From positions 124,001 through 188,000 of the forward strand of contig JAVLRN010000009.1 of assembly GCA_032821775.1 (NCBI GenBank): a DNA stretch of 64,000 nucleotides, in the 5' to 3' direction. The first letter of the stretch is position 1. Each line of letters opens with the position of its first letter. Made by a program: the position numbers and the translations under genes. Below, one piece after another: positions 33,573 through 44,614 of the stretch. The DNA comes from Sanguinoderma infundibulare. Its lineage: Eukaryota; Basidiomycota; Agaricomycetes; Polyporales; Polyporaceae. The notes below the pieces were generated by a model, which did not search any database, was not told where the DNA came from, and saw nothing but the letters and a program-made list of their open reading frames with translations.

Positions 33573-34195
33573 GTTCAGACGCAGCCAGACTTGCAAGGAA
33601 AAATGGGAGCGGGGTACGCGCAAGAAGTACCGTTTGTATCGATGCACTCCGCGATCCGCTGTAGCTATAAATTACAAATACGTTTTCTGCTCCTGCACGA
33701 GTTACGTTCATTACTTCAGCGCACCACGACGTCGACAGGTAGTAAAAATTCGATTCGGGTACGTTGGTCGGCGACTGGGGACTTGGCAGGTAGGGGGAAG
33801 AGGGGGGGAGGGGACGGGGCAATATAAATACAAAAGCCACTTTGGGTTGTGTTGACGACTGCGTACGTATATCGTATATATCCGATCATAAACCTATTCG
33901 AGCACGGGCACGGCGAGCTACTTATACGCAAAGCATTATACGTTATGATGCGTCTATGAGAATGAGATGATGATGATATATATATGTATATCCCCCGCAA
34001 AACTCCATCCGAAAAAAAAGAACAACCGAAGATAAAAAAAAAAGAGGAGCAAGCGGCAGCGGCACGACGGCCCAAGTCTAGCAAACGACAAATGCGAAAT
34101 CAACGTAAAATCAAAGCGACGAGCATAAAAGAGAACTTCAAGTGGGAAAACATGAAAACAAAACCACGTCAAGTCGAACATCAACCAAAATGCGA
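33573..34195. other. Convergent 3' ends of queuosine-salvage and NAD kinase genes
   Basis: It holds 3' untranslated sequence of both genes. There is an AT repeat at about 33973-33992 and an A-rich tract at 34010-34050. No gene was seen. Confidence 0.5.
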
Positions 34196-37100
34196 CTATG
34201 TGTCGCTATCGCTCGCAGCGCTGTCGCTCTCGTCGTGGCCCCAGACCGCGAACGCGCGGCGGCCCGTGTCGATCGAGCGCGATCGGCTCCGCGCGATCGA
34301 CCTCGGCCGAGCGTGGGGCTGCTGCTGCTGCTGCTGCTCGCTGACCGGCGGCGTCGGCGTCTTGACGCTCTCCGCCTCGAGGTCGCGGTCACGCGGGATG
34401 CGCACGCGGTTGCTCTGGTGCGCCGAGCGCGGGCTGTGGATGTCGTCGCGGTCGCCTCTGTCGCCGCGACGGTGGTGCTCGTCAGAGAACATCTCGGCCA
34501 GAGACGAGGAAGAGGACGATGCTGACGGGGTGCGGAACTGCACGTGCCGCGGCGACACCCGCGGCGGGTGCGGGTGCGGGCACGCGAACCGGTCGGGCGA
34601 GTCGACGCCCGACTTGAGGCCCGAGCTCGGCACGGCGGCCTGGGCAGACGAGAGATATGGGTTGCCTTCGGCGAGGAGGTGCGCGGCGTTCTCCGCCTTG
34701 GCCTGAATGCCCTCGTCCTCGGCCTTCTCCTTTCCGATCTTGGCTTCTGCAGGACTGAGCTGGTTCGACACCACCGAAGTGGTCGGCGACTCGGTTGAGG
34801 AGAGGTCGTCGATGTCGAACTTTTCGGTCTCCTCGTCCGACACTTCGTCCTCTTCGTCGAGTTCCTCGACCACGCCGTTCGCGACGGTCTTGGAGTGGTC
34901 CTGGTGCCGCTTCGCGGTGGGCGTTGGGCCATCGTGGTGCTTGCCTACCGGCGAACGCTTGCGCGCCTTGCGTGTGTCGTCTTCGACGACGACGAACGAC
35001 TTCTGGCGTTCGCGCTCGTTCCATTTGAGCGTGCGCGAGATCGAGTGGAACCAGTCTTGGGATTGAGATTCCGCGCAGACAGTCGGGAAAGGGTACTTGG
35101 ATGCGGTGACCTTGATATGGTCGCCCTCTGTGATGTCCATCAGCTATATGCACGATTTAGTAGCGAAGTGAGACTGACGCTTAAGCTCAACACGCCCGCG
35201 GCCGTCGAACGACGCCCAAGCAGTGCTCCGTGAGTTGAAGGGAACGCATATACGCAGTTCCATGATGTCTGGAAGGAGCATGGGTCGGAACGACAGGGTG
35301 TGGGGGCAAAGAGGAGTAATGAGTATGGACGGGATCTCAGGATGGACTAGCGAACCACCGGCGGATAACTGATTGTGGTCAGCACTGTATGCGCTGGCAC
35401 AAGGGCGTGCGCACTCACTGAGTACGCCGTTGACCCGGTGGGGGTAGCAACGCATAGACCGTCGGCTTGCACGGTGGTAAGATGGTGTTCGTCACCTGCA
35501 AATCAAAGGATGGTAAGCAGGTGACATTGGGTGTGGGGAATCGTACTGACCGAAGAGCTCCAGCAGGCTGACGTACGGACTGGGGCCACGGTCGACCACG
35601 AGGTCGTTCAAGACCTCAAAGGACTCGACAGGTCTTGTGGAGAAACACATTATCTCTTTGTCCTTGGTACAAGGCTTGCCGACGGTGGAGACGCCGCTCT
35701 CGAGTGCCTCCCAACCGTTCTCTTCGAGACTGCGCATGAGGATCTCGCCGGTTTCTCCCTTCTTGATGGCGCGGAAGGCCTTGCAGTGCTTCTCTGGGGA
35801 GATAGCGCGGTAAACGGTGCAGGTAAAGCGCATACGGAGGTTGACACGGACGCCGGCGTCGATGGCGCTGTCCATGACCTTCTGGTGGTCGGCGAAGTCG
35901 AAGTTGGTGAGGAAGCCTAGAGAGCCGAGGGCAAAGGGAAGGACGGGAGGGACGATGCGTTGGAAGAGCCATGAAGTGAAGAGCACTGTGCCATCTCCGC
36001 CAAGCTGCAGCCAGAAAGAATATCGCATCAATAACGGCATCGCAAGGCGGTTGGAAGGGTGATCGGACTCACGGTTACGACAAAGTCGAAGAGGTGTGGA
36101 CTGCGGCTACACATGTCGGCGGTCCAATAGCGCAACTGACCGTCGGGTTGGGAGTGGCCGTCGCTACTGCCGTTGGACATGGCTGAGAGTAAGGAGGAGG
36201 TGCTGGAAGTGCGGCGTTTAGGGAGGGGAGCGAAGAGCTCTGGATGGTCACGGGCAAGGCCGGCTGCATCGAAACGTCTGGACGTCCTGAGCTGGGCGTC
36301 GACGTAGCTTGAGGCGCGCAGACACGAACAGTCAGCATACTCATGGGGATTGATGGATTGAATGGGGAGAACATACACAATCATTCCGCGATCCGTGACA
36401 CGCTTCTTTCTCATGAGGTAGACGGCGAGCTCGCGGGTGAGCTTGATGAGGCGGTTGTCGCGAGCCTTTGTGACGATGAGAACGCTCTGGATGTGGGACC
36501 TGACGCGAGTGCGACCTGGATGCGAGGTGAGCATCGCCGGATGGCGAATGCATCGGGCGCAAGCCAGAGAGGACTATGACTGACCAAGCTTTTTGCTCAC
36601 TTCGCGGACACTGACAGCGGTCTCCGCCAGTTGCTTGGTCAAGCTCTGGGCGTAGGCGCGCTCGTCGTCGTCGTCGTCGTCGACATAAGGGGATGGGTCG
36701 GTATACGAGTCTGAGACGGTGCCGTCGGGGTAGACAAGATTGCGCTCTTCTCGGGGGCGGAGGTCATTGTGACTGGGGTAAGCGGAGCCAAGCCAGTTCA
36801 TGAGGGACTCGCCCTGGAGATTGGAGTGGAGGAAACAGGGAGAAGAGATGGGAGGGGACTGGGTGACGGTGTCATTGGGGATGTTATGGTGGGTAATTGT
36901 AGGCTCGTTTGAGGCGACTGGAAGGCCGTCGACCGTAACGGGAATGGGCACACCATTGGGCTTGATGCCGTTGACTAACGTGGACGGTGCGGCAGTGGGC
37001 GTGGCCGATCGGAGTTTACCCACAGAGAGCTCCGGGGACTGCTGTGGGTCGAGGACGACGTTGGGCGTCCAGTCGGAGGAGTCGTGCATGATGTGGAGGT

Positions 37101-37200
37101 TGGAGGGGCGACTGATGCGTCGGCAGAGGGAGGGGCGGATTTCGGGCATTGATGGCGTGGACGGTGGTGTCTCGAAGGTCTCGCTGTCGGGGGAGTGCAT
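34196..37200 (-). CDS. NAD(+) kinase with long low-complexity ends
   Basis: Phosphorylates NAD+ to NADP+. Seven exons on the minus strand: 37200-36585, 36515-36377, 36307-36073, 36004-35551, 35495-35419, 35368-35179 and 35127-34196 give 880 residues. The N-terminal 200 residues are disordered with a poly-Asp run (36664-36681). The kinase core has LGGDGTVLF (GGDGT, residues 332-336), [11 protein letters not shown], and the NE/D-type [21 protein letters not shown]. The core ends [22 protein letters not shown] and [22 protein letters not shown] tail of about 250 acidic and Gln-rich residues follows (poly-Gln at 34318-34337). Intron 2 (36308-36376) is 69 nt with no stop, so keeping it would still give protein. 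The last acceptor is the second AG, required for LKQGDH. It is similar to the Utr1 type and probably cytosolic. Confidence 0.9.
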
Positions 37201-38613
37201 GGTGGGGTCCAGGTGATTCGGCGTGAGATAGGATTGCCAAGATGCGAGAGGTCAGGGAGACTGGGGCTAGATGGTGGGTCTCCTGCGGTGGATGGTTATA
37301 AGGACGGCCTGAGTCGAGAAGCGGACACGTAACGAGGATGTTGTCCAGACGACAGCCCTCGCGAGGGACAGCGTCGCAGCGAGAGCCAAACAGCTCAGCC
37401 AACGACTCCTCCGTCTCTCATCTTTCATCCGAACCGCGCCCGCCGCCGCGGCCGATTGGTCCACCTTGTTCGTCATCACTTACTTCATCCTAATCTAATC
37501 ACTCCCGCCCCTTTATCCCTTTAACGCCGGCCAACAACGCCCCTTGCAATCACCTTGGCAGCACCCTCCGGCCACCGCCCATCTTCTCATCATCCCACCA
37601 TCACCATCTGCAGATGTCGCGGCCAACTGCGTGCACGATGAAGGACAGCGCCACGACAGAGGACTGTGATCTGCTCTCACCTCTCCCAATCCCGTTCAAT
37701 TCTCCAGCACCGGCCTAGCTTCCATCACTGCTCGATGCAATTCCTGAGACGGCCAGTGATCCAGCTGCTCATCGGCTGAAGACATAGGGGATCCAATGGC
37801 AAGGTTGAAACACAGTGCGTTATGTAACCTGACAGTTCGCCGTGTGGCAACATATGATTAAAAGTTGTAGGGCGTTGAGTGTTATGTGTTCCTCCTGGGC
37901 CGACGTCGGCCTCACCCAAAAGTTTATCCTGAACATTCGGCGCTTCGTACATTCGCAAATGGGTGCTGGCCCGTTGCTGCAGCCTGTAGTTGAGCTCTCG
38001 TGGACGATGGCACTCGACCCGTCAGTGCGCACGCTCGTCGCCGCTTTACCGGCACCTCTTGAGCAAATAGCTTGAGCTTTCCTGCGTCGTCGTTCGCGAG
38101 AGCTACCATACAATCGTAACCATCTTTGGCATATTCGCAGCTTCTGCTTGTCCTACAGCCTCGCCGCTTGGATCTTCGCAACTTCGAATATCATTCTCGT
38201 TCTCACGATCATGACATCCAACAGTGCATCCCTCAGCGAAACCACCATGTCTTGAACCCACGTGCGTCCTGAGCAACCCTCATCAGATCCCTCCTGCCCA
38301 CAAGCCAGCCAGCAATTTCCCACCGCTGATCCGTTCTCGAGGCTATCCATCCGCATCACTTTCTCCACCGCAAATCGGCCTTGGCTCTCCTTATCCTCCC
38401 AGTGCCCTCGCACGTCCTGTGCATCCGCATTCGCGTACCTTCCCTACATCAGGTGCCATAGCATCGAAGCAAGCGAACCCACATGCGTCGTTCCCTCAAA
38501 TAGCCACTTGACCTCCTTCTCTTCTTTTCCCCAGCTGCCGGCCCAGCCACCATCTTAAAGCCCCTTCTCTAATTCACGCCCCCGTCCTTACGCGTTCACT
38601 CTCGTTCACGACC
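37201..38613. other. Divergent promoter region, NAD kinase and PLC-like gene
   Basis: No gene was recognised. 38200-38613 is rich in C and T on the plus strand, typical of fungal upstream sequence. Confidence 0.5.
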
Positions 38614-40398
38614 ATGCGCCCTCCGTCCTTCCTCCTCACCGTAGCAGCCGCTATCGCTTCCGTCAACGCTGCCATAGTTCCCCAGAGAAGGTGCGCACTA
38701 CTCTCCATCCGCACTGAGCCGCTCTTGTTGGCTGCGCCATCTGCCAGTCGCGAGCGCGATCGGTCCTGTCCACCGTGTGTATTTCTCCCTGTTGCTCACA
38801 TTCTCACGCCAGAGCGGACGTCTGCAACGGTCATGCAGAGCTCTGCAATCGGAGCTATGGCAACGTGACGTATCTTGGAGGTCAGTAGCAACGTGCGTCG
38901 CGCTTGGTATTGGACCGGAGAGGCTGACGTCCTCGACTTAGCACACGATTCGTTCGCGTTCAGCGAGGATCCCCTCGCTCGTGAGTTGCTCTTGTCGCGA
39001 TTCGCATTCTTCGATCGGCGGCTGACAGCCTTCACATCTTGGGCCAGTGGCTGCCGACCAGCAGGTCGACATTCCTTCCCAGCTCGGCCTTGGCGTTCGA
39101 TTGCTCCAAGCACAGGCGCATGTGTTCGTACACTCCCCGATCGTCACAAGTATTTCGTGCTGAATATATGTCTTACAGCAAGGACGGCGTCCTCCACTTC
39201 TGCCACACGGACTGCGTAAGTCTACACGTTTGATTGTCCCATCCAGCGCGACTGAACATGGAAAACTTGCTGTTGCAGCTCTTGTTCGATGGCGGAACCG
39301 TCCAGGACTACCTCACCAAAGTTCACGACTTCCTGACCGCTAACCCCAACGAGTTCCTCACGTTCATCTTCACCAACCCCGAGGGCGCGTCCCTTCCCGA
39401 CCTCTGGGACCCCCCCTTCCAGGCGTCCGGCATCGCCGATCTCGCCTACGTCCCGCCCAGCATCCCCGTCAAGCAGAGCGACGTAGGCATCTCTCGTTTG
39501 AACCGCACACAAAAGCTCGGACTCACCCTACTCCGTTCTAGTGGCCTACACTCGGCGACCTGATCGACAGTGGCAAACGCGTCGTCGTCTTTCTCGATGC
39601 CGGCGCGGACACCGACCGCTCGGTGCCGTACATCCTCCCGGAATTCGAGATGGTCTGGGAGACGCCGTTCTCGGTCACGAACGCGAGCTTCCCGTGCAGT
39701 GTCGACCGGATCGCCGGCCCGCTCGCGACCGAGGACCACATGTACATGATCAACCACTCACTCAACATCAACCTCCTCGACACGGGCGTCATCATCTCCG
39801 ACCCCGAGGCCGCGGGCACGACGAACAGTATCACCTCGTCAGTACCTCCTGAGGATCGCCGAGCTGTTGAAATGGGGACTGATGATCGATATATGTAGGA
39901 TCATGGCCAACGCCGGGGGCTGCGAGGGCTTCGCGGCAGGACGCGCGCCGAACTTCGTCCTCCTCGACTTTGTGAACATTGGCCAGGGCCTGGACGCGGT
40001 CAACCAGCTGAACGGGCTGGCGTGAGTGCTATTACCATCATTATGTATACCACTACCACTCCTACCATCCCTTCGTTTTCGCCTTGCCGTATCGCCCATC
40101 CTGTTTTCACGATCGTTTATATCCCTTCTCCGATGGGCGGTTTCCGTTTGGGCTGTTCCTACCTCCCTCCTTGTCTTGTCCTCGTTCTTTGTGGACGCTG
40201 AGGTGCGCACGCGGGCGTATCGGAACACCGAACAGGAGCCAGAATTCGACCTCGACCTCGACCTCGACCTCGACTCCCACTTCGACTCCTACTTCCACTT
40301 CCACTTCGGACGGGATGTCGTCGATGTTTCGACCGCCGGGATGGGCAAATGAATTGTTGGCTGTAGTTGTAACGACATTAATGATGATCTGGCTTTAG
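38614..40398 (+). CDS. GPI-anchored PLC-like phosphodiesterase
   Basis: Nine exons: 38614-38690, 38813-38880, 38942-38980, 39048-39123, 39179-39215, 39279-39482, 39542-39837, 39899-40021 and 40236-40398 give 360 residues. A signal peptide covers residues 1-20 (MRPPSFLLTVAAAIASVNA). A Cys-rich start (DVCNGHAELCNRSYGNV) leads into the X-domain: GAHDSF with the catalytic His, QLGLGVRLLQAQAHV, HFCHTDC, GTVQDYLTKVHDFLTANPNE and KRVVVFLDAGA. Exon 9 encodes a Ser/Thr/Pro linker and a hydrophobic end (LLAVVVTTLMMIWL), the layout of a GPI signal. If intron 8 is kept, a TGA that overlaps its donor stops the protein just before the linker. It probably acts on phosphoinositides or related lipids at the cell surface; activity is not certain. 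Confidence 0.83.
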
Positions 40399-43300
40399 GA
40401 TGGTCCCTCGCGCTCTTTGTGAGTCAAACTTGTTGCGGGAACATAGGCGCTTCTATAGGTTGGCGATCGCATCCCAGCTCCAACATCCACAGCCAGGCGC
40501 GCGGGCCCAATCCTCCAACAAGTAATGCCGCCGCCGCGGCACTATTTTAGCATCCTTCCAATGATGCCCATGCTTGAGCGCTTAAGTGCTTACCCACGAC
40601 CCTGTCTTCGCTCATATCATATGCAGATAGCAATGTTCTCGAACTTTCCAAAGTACGTGTTTTCGGTCTACGTTTTCGTCGTGTTCGCAGCCGTTAAGCT
40701 ATACCCACTGGCAGAACCGTAAGGAATGAAGGCGATTTCGACGCTTGGCAAAGCTCCCTCGAGCCACCGCTCACCATCACTCCATTTCTGACACACTCAA
40801 CTTCAGAGATGAAGGACGCCCCCTTCGAATCACTGGCGTTCCACAGCCGGACGAGGGCGAACTCTGGCCGAGAATCCCTCCCTGGGGCCTCTCGTGCGCA
40901 ACCTCGTGCACCTGTGGGACTCGGACAAGTTCCAGGAGGGAGACCCGGACGGGCTGCTGCTCGCGCAGCTCTGAACCCGTTCATTTCCAAGCAGTACGAG
41001 GCCGCCCTGGCACACTTTGCAGTGTGCCGCCACGGTGGACCGAGTACGAGGCGGTACGTCGACGCGATCGTTCGACGCGGCGTTCATCGGCAGCTGTGTG
41101 GTGGATGAGAAGACGGTCCCGCTCGCTCGCTAGGTTGGGTGACGCGCGTTGCCCGAATCTGAGTCGGATGTGTTCTCTGATGCAAGCAACCGTATGTAGG
41201 AGAGGGGCGTCGTTCTGCCTGCCCACCATCACTAGGCCGGGACGGGTGGATACGGCGGTCGAGCCGACGGGCGTGCTCCACCTCGACCTCGCGTGCGTCG
41301 TCGACACGAGGACCTCACGCGGGGCCACGCCGGTGTCGACGGCGACGACGACGACTTGTATGCGCACGCGCGCTGGGAAGCGGACCCGTCGCAGAAGGCC
41401 AGGGGGTCGTTCATCCTGCTCGCGAGCGACGCCAGGGGGGGGGGAGGGGGCAGCCTGCGAAGGCGGCGTTCAACTACGCGATGGTGGTGCGGTGCAGCTC
41501 AACGCGGCCTGCATCCCGGTCGAGTGGTCGTTTGGGGCGGTGTTGGACCGCAAGCCAGTGCTCTTATAATATCCACTCGTGGCGGCAGGTGCGTCATGCG
41601 CCGTACTTACACTTTTGAAGATCTAAACTTGGCGATGCGGTCATGAATGATGTTTATGGTTATCAACGTTCGACAGGAATACTCGCCCGAGACAGGCGAG
41701 CTGCTCTCTCGCGAGGTCGGCTATGTACCGACCGACATGTTTCATCTGCACACAGCCCCGTCGGGATCACTACCTTGTTTCTGTTCTTCCGGAAGCTTCG
41801 TGTGTTCCTGTTCCTGGGGGAGGTGGGGGTGCCCGGATCGTCAGGACGCCCCCAAATCGAACATTGGCGCGTCGCTGCTCGAGGGGAGGAGGATGCTATG
41901 GCGGCGGGATGCGAGTTCTCGTCATCGAGGTTTACACAATGCAGAACGAGAGCGATTCTGGCGATTCTGATGAGGAGGACGAGGACGAGGAACGGCAGGG
42001 AGTAGTTCTGCACGAACCCCAAACAGTCACTGTTCGTCGTTGAGCAACGTGTGGTCTTGATGCCGTTGCGTGAGGGTCCGTTGACGATTAGCGTTGCGGT
42101 CCCGGACAAGTGGCCCCCCTTGTGACGAGATTCGTGAGTGTTTGCGAGAATGTTGACGGCGAATGTCCTGTACTCACATAGTATGCAATGGGACCACGAC
42201 TTCTGTTACAGTCTGGCGGTATCCGGTATTTGGAGCTTGGTGCTCGGTGTGTGATTTTGACGACAAATGTTCGGGTAATCATTCTAATATATTACATATG
42301 AAGAGTGAATTGGATTTAGCGATGTCGATGACTACCTATGCACGCGATTGATTCAGCGGACTCGGCGGACGAGTTCAAGGAAACTCAGTCTAGCGCTAAT
42401 ATGACGTAAGCGGGACTTGCAACCTTGACCTGTTTCTGCCTGCAGCTCCGAAACACCCTTGACTTCGTCGCCGAGTTCGATCTCTGCGTTGTACCAGGTC
42501 ATACTCCGACAGTTCCACGAGAAACTTTGGCGCGACCATGAATGAAGCAGGATAAGAAGGAGAAGAAACGTTGCGCTCCCGGAGATCGAGCGGCGACGCA
42601 GCTGGGGCTCTTGTGGTGGCCGACGGAGGCCATTGTGGGTGAGTGTCATCGGCGGATTCTTGTTCACGAACCTCTTCTCGTTCTTTCCACCATACCCTCC
42701 CTCTCAAGACCTCCTGAGCCTGGAGTGCCTCCACAAGAGAACAGCGCACGCCGGTCGTACTCGATCACGTACAGTACACTATCTCGCAATATATAGGGTA
42801 GGTACCCGACCTTTCTTATGCATTGTGAGGCCTTGATGTCTCTTGCATTATGAGATGGTCGTTTGGGTGTGGAGCGCCCATTTGGTACCGTCCCGACGCT
42901 ATGGATTATGAGATAGTGTGCTGTATGTCCTTGCGCTGCCCGTCGCGAAACGTCCATCCCCCAGAGCTCGTCTGCCACCTCGCCATAGGGCGACGCGACG
43001 CGTGGTATAATAAACAGCGAGAGTGCCAGTTTGTCTTACATCAACATATGTCATTTGATCTCATGGTTTACCTACTCGATTGAACAGGTTCAGCTGTGCC
43101 TGGTATGGAGATGTATTAAAGAGACAACTGGTCATCCAACCCTGTCGTTAAGGACGATCGCCCGTCGAGTGGAAGCGATTCAATTTCCTCTCCGACGTCA
43201 ATCTATCTCAGGCTCCCCCCACGCTCGGCCACCGAGCAGGGGGTGGCAAACGCCTCGAGTCGTCTTAGCTCAAGAAGTGACTCGCCGCCTGCAGGTAGCT

Positions 43301-44614
43301 GTCAGTCGTCTTGAGGATCTCGAGCCACGCCTTCTCGGGGAAACGACCATTGTACGCCTCATGGCTCGCGCTGCCCTCGCACTGGCGTCATCGGTATGCG
43401 ACCTTCCGGCTTCGGGTCCTGGTACCTTTGCTCTCCATGGCAGGCATCTCTCCGGAGACGTGCGCTTGCAAACTTGTGGACGTCCTCCAAAAGACGCGTG
43501 CTGCTCAATCTCTCGTCCGCAAAAGCAGCGTCTGCCGCGGTGCTCTGGATCCTTGCTCCAACTTCCTTCTGCTGCCGTTCATCCCACTGCGCCTCCTGCT
43601 GGCTCTGACGTCTCATGTGGCCTTCGGACAGACGTAAATGGCGTGTACGCGCCTCGTCTTTCGAAAATTTGCAAGCGAGCAGGACCGAATAGCGTGGCGT
43701 GTCCGTGAGCTCCGGCCGATTGGTGGCATACGGAGCACCGGCTCTAATAACCTTAACACTAACCTTCAGCTTCGTCCTTGACATGATCTCAGTCTGTCCG
43801 ATGCGTTTCCTGGGCTCACGCAACATGTGCATGTGGGCGCCGAACGCTAGCTATGTCCGGACTCCGCATTACCTTCGAATCGGCTGGGACACTGTGTCCT
43901 CGCACTGAGACCGAACGAGATGATAATGCCGGAGGTCACATTCTCTATGTGCGTTTACTTGCCACGATCAGTTCCCCACAATCGCAGTCCGAACATCCTC
44001 GCAAGCCATATCGTCGGCGAAATCGTGGAAATCCGAGTCTCCCCCCGACGGGGCCTTTGTCGCGAATGTCCCCAAGCGATCCCACCGACTCCTACGTGAC
44101 CTGTCGCTATCTCTTGACGCACACTGCCGGTTCGCAAACTCAATGCATGCGTTCTCAAGGTGATGGTCAACAAGATGCTTTCTCTATCTTCCACCTTCCC
44201 TCAGGATCTTCCAGGCGCCTGGCCGGGTATCTATGGTGCACTTTCGAGCGTGCCGCGCTGGATACGGCCCTGCCATTGACATTGCGCGCGCGGAGTCACG
44301 ATGCACGAGACGCTGCTCCAGTGGCGGTTGGCATCGACGCGCGAACGCCCTTCTTCCCTCCCCGCAGGTACGGTATGGAAAACATGCCATTTACGGCAGC
44401 CTGTGTCGCCAGATATTGAATGTGGGGGGAAAGAAGGCCCTCGCTGACCCCGATGCTTCCTTACCTTCCCTTCTGACTTCGGCCCCTTATTAGGACCCAT
44501 CGCACCCCATAGCCCTCTCCCTCTCCCCGCACTCCCCGGTGGTCGTCCTCCATCCTCCTCCTCCTCTTCCTCCGGTGCCGACCTGTTTCCCCGAGCTCGT
44601 CCCGGTCTGCGGCC
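40399..44614. other. 4.2-kb stretch with no recognisable gene
   Basis: Several GC-rich open frames lie at 40745-41570 and 43031-43830, with switches of frame. Between 40865 and 41420 phrases such as GPLVRNLVHLWDSDKF and AFIGSCVVDEKTVPLA in different frames look like a decayed enzyme gene, but the family was not recognised. No intact exon chain was found. Near 44500-44614 the sequence is CT-rich promoter of the next gene. Confidence 0.4.

Noticed and set aside
32160..33647. Long minus-strand frames opposite the queuosine-salvage gene
   Set aside because: Shadow frames caused by strong GC3 bias; the plus strand has the conserved domain and the splice chain.
34138..34932. 264-codon Arg/Ser-rich minus frame overlapping NAD kinase
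   Set aside because: Alternate frame of the NAD kinase tail; the kinase frame has the conserved core directly upstream.
38985..39178. Donor at 39150 for intron 4 of the PLC-like gene
   Set aside because: It gives the wrong phase for HFCHTDC. The donor at 39124 joins QAQAHV to KDGVLHF in frame.
43031..43832. Overlapping plus and minus open frames of about 150-220 codons
   Set aside because: Neither has a recognisable domain, signal peptide or exon chain, and they contradict each other.
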